Positions 20,038 to 26,693 of a stretch of 26,693 nucleotides of DNA are shown here, piece after piece. Source of the DNA: Welwitschia mirabilis (taxonomy: Eukaryota > Gnetophyta > Gnetopsida > Welwitschiales); NCBI GenBank assembly GCA_051453625.1, contig JBOZIK010000001.1, positions 83,478,313 to 83,505,005 of the forward strand. The letters run 5' to 3'. Under the pieces are notes generated by a model. That model saw only the letters and a list, made by a program, of their open reading frames with translations, had not been told where the DNA came from and ran no database searches. Position numbers and translations under genes: made by a program. Position 1 is the stretch's first letter; each line of letters opens with the position of its first letter.

Positions 20038-20163
20038 ATTAGCAATGCAGGCATTTTAGTATCATAGGTTAACCACATTTGTTAGAAGAAGCCATTGGTA
20101 GAATTTAGTGAGAAATGAATAGCTCCTATAACACCAAGTAAATTCACAAGTAGAAGGACACCA
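20038..20163 (+). repeat. Repeat segment copy A
   Basis: 126 bases matching 20264-20389 at 122 positions. All four differences are T here against G there. It is cut by the following N gap. Confidence 0.85.
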
Positions 20164-20263
20164 NNNNNNNNNNNNNNNNNNNNNNNNNNNNNNNNNNNNN
20201 NNNNNNNNNNNNNNNNNNNNNNNNNNNNNNNNNNNNNNNNNNNNNNNNNNNNNNNNNNNNNNN
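20164..20263. other. Assembly gap, 100 N
   Basis: Default-size gap between two nearly identical flanks, so an unmerged contig overlap is likely. Confidence 0.99.
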
Positions 20264-20619
20264 ATTAGCAATGCAGGCATTTTAGTATCAGAGGTTAACC
20301 ACATTTGTTAGAAGAAGCCATTGGTAGAATTTAGTGAGAAATGAAGAGCTCCTATAACACCAAGTAAAGGCACAAGTAGAAGGACACCACAGATGTAGAG
20401 ATCATTTTCAATACTGTACATAGCTCTTCATTAGTGATAAAGGGATGAAAAGCTATTAGCAAGATGGTTAGCAAAATTGAAAGAAATATTCTAAGGTTTA
20501 AGAACTTCGATCAACAACAAGTAAAGGATAGAAACTAGTAGAGAGATAGAAACCCATGAGGATTTCCACATGGTCAAATTCAGAGAAGGAATTAGAAGAG
20601 AAGGAAGTATGATCATTAG
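20264..20619 (+). repeat. Repeat segment copy B
   Basis: Begins as copy A and continues to the next gap. Its full length aligns with copy C (20751-21136) at lower identity, including AAATTTAGTGAGAAAT-like and TAGTAGAGAG stretches and the shared end GATCATTAG. Confidence 0.75.
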
Positions 20620-20719
20620 NNNNNNNNNNNNNNNNNNNNNNNNNNNNNNNNNNNNNNNNNNNNNNNNNNNNNNNNNNNNNNNNNNNNNNNNNNNNNNNNN
20701 NNNNNNNNNNNNNNNNNNN
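20620..20719. other. Assembly gap, 100 N
   Basis: Default-size gap exactly after GATCATTAG, the point where copy B ends relative to copy C. Confidence 0.99.
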
Positions 20720-20750
20720 ATTTTTTTATTTTTTAATAGTTAAACTTTAA

Positions 20751-21136
20751 GCCTTTAATGTCTTATTAATAAAATCATCTGTAGTGAAAATATCTTAGTG
20801 TCATAGGTTAATCTTATTCATTAAAATAACCATTGATAAAACTTAGTGAGAAATAGAGAGCACCTATGACACAAGGTAAGGGAACAAGTAGGAGAACATT
20901 ACATAAAATTTAGATATCATATTCCAATATTGCTTACAACTTCCATCATGAGAAAGGGAGTAAAGGTAATTCCAAAAATGGTTGATAAAATTAGAAGAAA
21001 CCTTCTAAGAATAAAGAAACATAAATCTATAGCAAATAAGATGAGGCACTAGTAGAGAGTTAAAAATCCATGATGACACTTATGTGATCAGACTTAGGAG
21101 AGGAGTTAGATGAAGAGAAGGAAGAAGGATCATTAG
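20751..21136 (+). repeat. Repeat segment copy C, diverged
   Basis: Colinear with copies A and B (GTCATAGGTTAA, CTTAGTGAGAAAT, ACTAGTAGAGAG, GATCATTAG) but clearly older, with scattered substitutions and indels. It continues into the acidic tail of the gag-like pseudogene, so it may be the original position. Confidence 0.7.
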
Positions 21137-21241
21137 TTCTATTTAATATAGGATATGATTCAGATTGAGTAGTAGATAATGAGTCCTTATAAGAGTCTTC
21201 TAGAGATGAGGCATAGGTTTGGAAGGAGTATTAGATCCCAT

Positions 21242-21281
21242 AGAGACACATGTATAAGGGGAGAGACACATGTATAAGGGG
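21242..21281 (+). repeat. Perfect 20-base tandem duplication
   Basis: AGAGACACATGTATAAGGGG occurs twice without a mismatch. Being 20 bases, it shifts the reading frame. It is perfect while its surroundings are decayed, so it is recent. Confidence 0.95.
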
Positions 21282-21836
21282 AGCAACAAGCTTTAGGTTC
21301 TTCTTAGTAGATACCAATACTGTAGGAGATCGTGTTTGAGAGATCAGATGCTCCATCGATTATCATGAATCATCCTCATTGTAAGATTACATTCTACGAA
21401 ACTTAATAGCTACCATCACTACATAAACCATCTTTAGAACCACATGCACCTTCTTGATCTTTAGTTTATCCACCATTACCTCCACCTTTGCATATAGAAT
21501 TTATTCAGGTTCAACCAATCTTATTTGTTTAGCTTTCACTTATCTTCATAGAGACTGCAACTGCTAGCTTATTCATGGCTTCTATCACTTCTTAATCTTA
21601 TCAATGCATGAGGAGATAGATCTTTTAAGGCCCTAGTGATACATCGTAATACTCCTTTAGAAAGAGGCATATACCACCATCCACTTCATCACCATCATAT
21701 ACATAGCTCACCTCTATAACAGATGATAGCAATGATAGTAATGAAGAAGACCAAGGTGAGCATGATACAAGTTATTCATATCTTAGTGATTAGAGCCTTC
21801 TGTTAATGTCTAAAAAAGGGGAGAAGTATATGACAA

Positions 21837-22100
21837 ACTATTAATAGATCAGCTCAATACTTCAGTTTCCAAGTTGGGGACACTTTATTGGAATTAGAGA
21901 TCTTCATTATGAGATCTTAGATTAGATCCAAGAGTGTCATCACTTGTGTTAATAATCCCTCTTTGACATTTTATCACACATTCATGTTGTTAAAAACTTT
22001 CTTTTAATATCATACTCATTATTTCATATATTGTATTTAGCACATTTATCATTCCTATTATATGATTTTATTGGCACACTCTTATGTTGCGATGCCAATT
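21837..22100. other. Spacer before plus-strand LTR
   Basis: 264 AT-rich bases between the end of the gag-like frame and the LTR start at 22101. No feature was recognised. The last five bases (CAATT) would be the target-site duplicate of the inserted element, whose other end lies beyond the window. Confidence 0.4.
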
Positions 22101-22330
22101 TGTAGGAATTTAATGATGTATTTGGAGTAATTTTGTAGGACGTTTATATAAGTTTTGATGAAATTCTATCTATTATGGAGAGACGATATGATGATCATGG
22201 AAACATGTAATTCTTGGCATAATTGGAGGCATTTTGAGCATATTTTGATAGTTAGCATATAGAAGGAGGACTAAGTATGAAGGAGGCCGATCTACTCTAC
22301 TTAAGAAACTTAGGGGAAGTGTTGTCCCCA

Positions 22331-22361
22331 CTGTCGTTTCCATGACATATAGGATGATAAC
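22331..22361. repeat. Hairpin motif copy 8 (U3)
   Basis: Shortened form: CTGTCGTTTCCATGACATAT then AGGATGATAA. It lacks part of one arm. Confidence 0.5.
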
Positions 22362-22413
22362 CTTAATTATGTGGACAAAGGATGTAGCATCAATAGCAGC
22401 ACATGGTGGCAGG

Positions 22414-22456
22414 GCATTATCCGCATAATCATATGGATGACCGATAAGATGACAAC
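22414..22456. repeat. Hairpin motif copy 9 (U3)
   Basis: GCATTATCCGCATAATCATA then TGGATGACCGATAAGATGAC. Confidence 0.6.
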
Positions 22457-22528
22457 ATCAATAACATGTAAGCACAACCCACGGGGCTAACAGTATCACA
22501 TGGGCACATGTCCTAAGACAAAAGGTGG

Positions 22529-22570
22529 CATCGTCCCCTTTATCGTGTGGATGACAAATAGGATGACAAC
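22529..22570. repeat. Hairpin motif copy 10 (U3)
   Basis: CATCGTCCCCTTTATCGTGT then GGATGACAAATAGGATGACA. It is about 110 bases upstream of the TATA box. Confidence 0.65.
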
Positions 22571-22677
22571 TGTTTTTACATGTCCACAATAAACATTATT
22601 ATAAATGGGGTCAAACGATCTATGTGGCCTGCTAGGATTTTCCTCACTAATATTTAGGGTTACAGTTCATTGTAAAT

Positions 22678-22686
22678 CTATAAATA
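22678..22686 (+). promoter_or_regulatory. LTR TATA box (plus element)
   Basis: CTATAAATA, aligned with CCTATAAATAAA of the minus LTR. U3 is about 577 bases. Confidence 0.7.
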
Positions 22687-23449
22687 CCCTTTCCTTCTTC
22701 ACTTATAAACCATCTTTTATACTTGATATGCTTGTGACAAAAGCTTAAAGGCAAGAGGTACATCCAGTGGCCGTAGAAAGGGGTTTCCTTTGTGTTAGGC
22801 TATGTCTTTTTCATTGATGTGCTGTTATTCTATTATAAGTGGATGTAAAGTTCTTTTAAATCAATACAAATACTCTTTTCATTTTAAGTATGTGAATTTC
22901 TTTTATGATTTAAGTTGATCTTAGTTAGCGATAAGCTTGAATTTATTTATATGATGAGGGCAACTTTTGTTAAGGTTGACCTTGGTTAGTAGTAGATTTG
23001 CATTGCATTTCCATTTCATTTCATATTACATACTATACTTAGTAGATCTCATATTTTATATTGATTAAGAATTAGCATATACTCTTCTTTATTGATATGA
23101 ATTATAGAATGGATAGTCTTTATGACAACAAGGCTAGAGGCTATTCCTTGTGATAGAAGGATTAGGAACCAAGTGAATCCATTTTATTTCCATTTTCATT
23201 CACTTGTATGTCATCTTCATTCATCCTGCATTGCATTTACTTTATTATTTACTTTCAATTAGTAAAAGATAAGAGACCAAAAACTACCTTTAGAAATCAA
23301 TTTTCTAACTTTAATCCTAGTGCCTTTGTTGGGATTATGATATTCGGGTGAACTCCCATCTATACTAGCATGTGTTTTTCTACAAGTTATATGATTTATA
23401 GGTTTACCTAAAGAGCTTCAGAATTGCATAAATTTGCATCTAAAAATTT

Positions 23450-23467
23450 TGGTGCCATTGCTGAGGA
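23450..23467 (+). promoter_or_regulatory. Primer-binding site for tRNA-Asp (plus element)
   Basis: TGGTGCCATTGCTGAGGA against TGGCGCCGTTGCCGGGGA. Fourteen of 18 match, and all four differences are C-to-T or G-to-A. The following GGTTGCAAGGAG continues the leader. Confidence 0.85.
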
Positions 23468-23623
23468 AGGTTGCAAGGAGCTAAGAAAATTGTCATTAAC
23501 CAGATAACTACCTTGAATCTTTTTGTTCATGTTATTTATTTGAATTAATGTTCTATGTCTAGTATAATTTAAGGTAGATATATTTTTGCCAAATTTTGTT
23601 TTCTGTAACTTTTAGAGACCCTA

Positions 23624-23658
23624 TTGTTCTCTCTATCATCAAGACGACATAGGACATA
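23624..23658. repeat. Hairpin motif copy 11 (leader)
   Basis: TTGTTCTCTCTATCATC then AAGACGACATAGGACATAA. A weak copy. Confidence 0.45.
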
Positions 23659-23731
23659 ATAGTTCTAAAATTTTAAATTTAGTTTCTATGTTCATAATTT
23701 TTCTTCTATTCCAATTTAGTAATAAAGTGTT

Positions 23732-23771
23732 ATTGTCCTATCTATTGTCTCGATGATAGTAGAGATGACAG
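23732..23771. repeat. Hairpin motif copy 12 (leader)
   Basis: ATTGTCCTATCTATTGTCTC then GATGATAGTAGAGATGACAG. Confidence 0.6.
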
Positions 23772-23836
23772 TCTTCTATAATCTTTCTTTTTGTAGTTTT
23801 TAGAGTTCTGCAGTTTTGTGAATTCAGTTTTTTTGT

Positions 23837-23880
23837 GATCGTCTTTCTCCCTATCGTACCCATGATCAGGTGGATGATAG
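23837..23880. repeat. Hairpin motif copy 13 (leader)
   Basis: GATCGTCTTTCTCCCTATCG then TACCCATGATCAGGTGGATG and ATAG. It reads best as the reverse complement of the other copies, as expected of a near-palindrome. Confidence 0.6.
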
Positions 23881-24261
23881 TCCATTGCATTTGATTTTAG
23901 CTTTTGTTTACCATTTATGCATACAAGGATATAAGGAATTCTAGGAGAAAAATGAAATATCAGTCAAGAAGGAACTGGATTAATAGAAACATCAAGAATT
24001 AGTCAAATTCAAATAAAAATATAGGTATGCATAACATAGGTAAGCAAATTTAGAATTTCATTTTTTTACTATCTTAAAATTAGATTTTCTTTTCTCTGTG
24101 TAGTAAATTGGCAATAATGATCCTTTATGTTTTAAGTATTAAGAAATAGCATTTATAATGATGAATCATCTAAGAAAGGAAATCTTAACCTTTATTGTAT
24201 GCCTATCTTCCTTACTATCTTGAATTTAAACTTTCTTATTTTATTCTTCTCGCTTTCTTCA

Positions 24262-26279
24262 ATGAATCATAATAGGAAAAAACATTGTAGAACTTCTTTC
24301 TGAAAGGAGAAGAAACTTGCAAAATGATGAGGACATTGGTAAGAAAACACTTCAATAAATCTTTGCTGAAGGAGGGAGACCATCACAAAACCATGTTGAA
24401 AATAGGGAATGGGCCCATTCTTCTTTTCAACTTAATTATTATTTTCTCTCTTCTTTTCAAACCTCATTCTAATATAATGATAAAGATTCACCATATTATA
24501 AGGATTTCACCTCATTTAGACATACTTCTTACAATCATCTTTTTCAATCCTAATCATCTTCTATGCCTTAATACCAAGAAGAACCATCTCCCATCAACTA
24601 ATATGAAGAAGAAAAAGATCTATTAAGAGAAATGTTTGGTGAAATGACGAAAAACCAAGAAAACACTAATAAGAGCTTGGAAAAATTAGTTGAAAACTTG
24701 CAATAATCTCTTTTACAGATTTAAGGATTTTTAACAACACAACATCCTCACAACTATTCCACTCCATTCTACCTTGAAGAAAATGAAGAGAACTTAGAAA
24801 TTATTAATGATGATGATTCTTATTTTCAAGTTGAATATGGATTTATGAATCAAACTTTAACATCCTACTCACTAGGAGATAAGCAAAAAGGAGACAATAA
24901 TAATACAACTCAACATGTCAACAATTGGGATTAAGATGACCACTTATTAGATGATGATATTGAGATATTAGATTATATCCCTACCATTCATTTTCTGTTA
25001 GACAACCGAGATGAGAAATCCAATCATGAGAAAACTAAAAACCTTTTAATCAATGATAAAGATGATAATATTATTTCTCTTGATAATATTTTTGATAAAT
25101 CCAATCATTTAGAGAGTGAAAGAATCTTCAATAAGAGAAGGAATATATAGTTAAAACTAATAAAGATGAAAGTACAATCAAACCACATAATGACATGGAT
25201 ACTAATGAAGAAATTAAAAGTAATAAAGGACCCTTAGGGATTCATTCCAACTTCATAGAAAATAGACTTATTCATTTCAGGCATACTTCTACATTTTCCC
25301 CATCTATGCATTTATGTTCAATTGCAAATCACATCCTTCCCTTCACCCTCCCTTCCACTTCTATTTCCACCTTTACATTACCTCATAACCTTGATAATAA
25401 TCACCTTTTTCTATCTCTTCCAATTACACCTTTATATAATTCTCAAGGCCATGTTCCTTTCCTTGACTCTCATAATAGCTATCACTTTAAAGAGTCTATT
25501 TATTTTGTCTCTCAATCTCTTCCTTCTAAACCTTCATATGATCCTTAAAGTAACATTTATCCTTTTTGTACCAAGTCTACTATACATTGTTCTTTTAATG
25601 ATTATTCTTTTTAAAAGGTTTACTTGGAATATCTTGGAATGCTACATTAGGGAAAGCCTTATCTTCTTGATGGTAATCCATGTTTAGAGATAAATCTTAA
25701 AGAGCTTCTCAATCTTATGAAACATTACCAAAACCCCTTTAAGATATCTTGACTCCATTATTTGAGTAGTACTTTGAACGAATTATCTAATGATACTCAT
25801 GCTTTGTCTTGTCTTCATAAGAGACTACTTATCAATGAAATGTATCACTTCTTTATCTCTTATTTAGACTCTAAAATTTGTGCTTTTAAAGTTTATCATT
25901 TTACTTTTTTTATCTCTAATTGATCTTACCCCGAAATGATTGCATACCCTTTATGTTTCATCAATTGATTTCTTTTTAGTTTAGCCCTTATTTTTCTGAA
26001 AAATATCATACCTGAGTGCACTTTTTACACAACTAGTTGAACTTCTCAACAATTAGGTTTTTATCTTTCAGAAAAAGTACATTTGAAATGGCTATGTTAA
26101 AACTTCCAATCTAAACACTTGGGGCATTCAGAAGTTAATGGATAAAAGAGTAAAGAATCATTGAAATATCTATTAACATTGAACATGATAGAAGCACTTG
26201 TGTTGGAATTTTTCCCCGACCATTGTCTAAATTATTCTTTAGCCAATTTCCTTGGTAAATATCATGCTATCACTTGAAT
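24262..26279 (+). pseudogene. Unassigned retroelement protein, plus copy
   Basis: A frame of about 680 codons can be followed with two one-base shifts, one in an A run near 24280 and one near 25135. Part 1 (24302-25130) aligns with 3784-2654 on the other strand: GKKTL, AHSSFQ, ENTNK, FYLEENEEN, YFQVE, YSLGD then Q-GDN. Part 2 (25141-26279) has a conserved start (NEEIKSNKGPLG), a P/S/T-rich segment, an open stretch to 25548, then LEYLG, LLDGNPCLEINLKELL, FISYLDSKICAFKV and a hydrophobic C-terminus ending in FLGKYHAIT. Its ten stops are all explainable as CAA/CAG to TAA/TAG or CGA/TGG to TGA. At 25750 TGA stands where the minus copy has TGG. The place after the leader suggests a gag-like role, but no known domain is visible. 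Confidence 0.65.
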
Positions 26280-26337
26280 ATCTTTAACTTGACTAATGTT
26301 TTACTTTATGAAGTTATCATGATTAGTAAATATTTTA

Positions 26338-26437
26338 NNNNNNNNNNNNNNNNNNNNNNNNNNNNNNNNNNNNNNNNNNNNNNNNNNNNNNNNNNNNNNN
26401 NNNNNNNNNNNNNNNNNNNNNNNNNNNNNNNNNNNNN
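26338..26437. other. Assembly gap, 100 N, hiding most of the 3' LTR
   Basis: Default-size gap. The sequence left of it is the end of the coding frame. The sequence right of it is already about 1.07 kb into the LTR, so about 1 kb should be missing. Confidence 0.95.
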
Positions 26438-26693
26438 AAATCCATTTTATTTCCACTTCAATTTGATTGCATTTCATATTCATTCATATTGCATTGCATT
26501 TACTTTATTATTTATTTTTAAGTTAGTAAAGGATAAAAGACCAAAAAATACCTTCAGAAATCAATTCTCTAACTCTGAACCTAATACCTTCATTGGGATT
26601 ATGACATTCAGGTAAACTCCTATCTATACTAGTGTGTGTTTTTTGCAATTTATATAATTTACAGGTTTTCCTAAAGGACTTTAAGACTCCATA
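26438..26693 (+). repeat. 3' LTR, terminal part
   Basis: Direct repeat of 23178-23430: AATCCATTTTATTTCCA, GCATTGCATTTACTTTATTA, ACTCCTATCTATACTAG (CTCCCATCTATACTAG in the other) recur in order. The window ends about 16 bases before the expected LTR end. There are many differences between the two LTRs, so the insertion is old. Confidence 0.85.

Larger units (their letters stand above)
19220..21836 (+). pseudogene. Plant retroelement gag-like protein, decayed
   Basis: A possible start is the ATG at 19220. The clearest part is 19580-19850, where one frame reads FYVNIHEINDKIGAFQT, then VNGKNFHIVSSFINSLLSID. This follows the REFYANL...VRGKxVxFxxxxINxxLxxP layout common to a class of plant retroelement gag-like proteins lacking zinc knuckles. 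Across the first gap, RGGSYN could match the family's PRGG segment. Near the C-terminal end (21060-21200 and 21720-21800) the reading is acidic and serine-rich (GEELDEEKEEGS, DDSNDSNEEDQGEHDTSYS), as usual for such proteins. There are many stops, phase changes, three gaps and an internal repeated segment. The assignment rests on pattern memory, without a search. Confidence 0.42.
22101..23446 (+). repeat. 5' LTR of plus element
   Basis: About 1346 bases, starting TGTAGGAATTTAATG. The end is set by alignment with the minus LTR and the primer site. The final CA seems mutated (CTAAAAA where the other has CTATAACA). It has three U3 hairpin motifs, a TATA box, then R/U5. The last 270 bases recur at 26438-26693. 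Confidence 0.8.
23468..24261 (+). other. Untranslated leader of plus element
   Basis: About 790 bases without coding signal between primer site and the first conserved ATG. It has three hairpin motifs (23624, 23732, 23837), and T-rich DNA between them parallels the T-rich leader of the minus element. Confidence 0.55.
22101..26693 (+). mobile_element. tRNA-Asp-primed LTR retroelement, plus copy
   Basis: 5' LTR (22101-23446), three-base spacer, primer-binding site (23450-23467), leader with three hairpin motifs, decayed coding frame (24262-26279), a 100-N gap, and the final part of the 3' LTR (26438 to the window end). The layout and sequence match the minus-strand element at 1095-5712 throughout. 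No reverse transcriptase, integrase or protease is present between the LTRs, and the internal region is only about 2.9 kb before the gap, so this is a non-autonomous or deleted element that would have needed another element's enzymes. Confidence 0.8.

Noticed and set aside
25322-25687. Second plus-strand frame of 121 codons overlapping 25195-25548
   Set aside because: It is in a different phase from the frame conserved between the two elements and is a low-complexity L/I/F-rich shadow.
1-26693. tRNA, rRNA or intact host protein-coding genes
   Set aside because: I looked on both strands and saw no cloverleaf-type tRNA boxes, no rRNA sequence and no exon-like set of frames that I could support by eye.

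Overview
This is AT-rich nuclear DNA from a land plant, most likely a flowering plant. I cannot name the species. Plant origin rests on the retroelements: two primer-binding sites match the 3' end of plant tRNA-Asp, two others resemble the initiator-tRNA-Met sites of Ty1/copia elements, and several reading frames read as copia-type gag. I found no intact host gene. Nearly every recognisable stretch is a decayed LTR retrotransposon. Most stop codons in these frames could come from C-to-T or G-to-A change (CAA/CAG to TAA/TAG, CGA/TGG to TGA), as expected for old methylated repeats. Five N gaps interrupt the sequence.

Left part (1-6518): a minus-strand LTR element occupies about 1095-5712. Its 5' LTR is 4681-5712, its tRNA-Asp primer site 4660-4677, then an A-rich leader with hairpin motifs, then a broken reading frame from 3784 down to about 1095. 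It appears inserted in a minus-strand copia element, of which the LTR (6015-6518), primer site (6001-6012) and a 288-base internal piece remain.

Middle (6519-15000): mostly unrecognisable. It holds a minus-strand coiled-coil gag-like remnant (8020-8565) with a duplicated zinc-knuckle-like stretch upstream, a plus-strand copia gag remnant (13592-14060) and a 101-base tandem duplication.

Right part: a plus-strand copia remnant (LTR ending near 16640, primer site 16643-16654, gag with two zinc knuckles 16692-18560) is accompanied by two arrays of a 33-base repeat carrying paired AGACGTCT-type sites. Next comes a second kind of plant retroelement gag-like pseudogene (19220-21836) with an internally repeated segment and three gaps. 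From 22101 to the window end lies a plus-strand relative of the left element: 5' LTR 22101-23446, tRNA-Asp primer site 23450-23467, leader, pseudogene 24262-26279, and the end of the 3' LTR.

The main discovery candidate is the family formed by the two opposed elements at 1095-5712 and 22101-26693. They share LTR, primer site, leader and a roughly 680-codon protein frame that I cannot assign to gag, protease, reverse transcriptase or integrase. They also share a roughly 40-base inverted-repeat (hairpin) motif, present in 13 degenerate copies in the window and placed both in LTR U3 and in the leader. Two in-frame stops fall at the same alignment positions in both copies.
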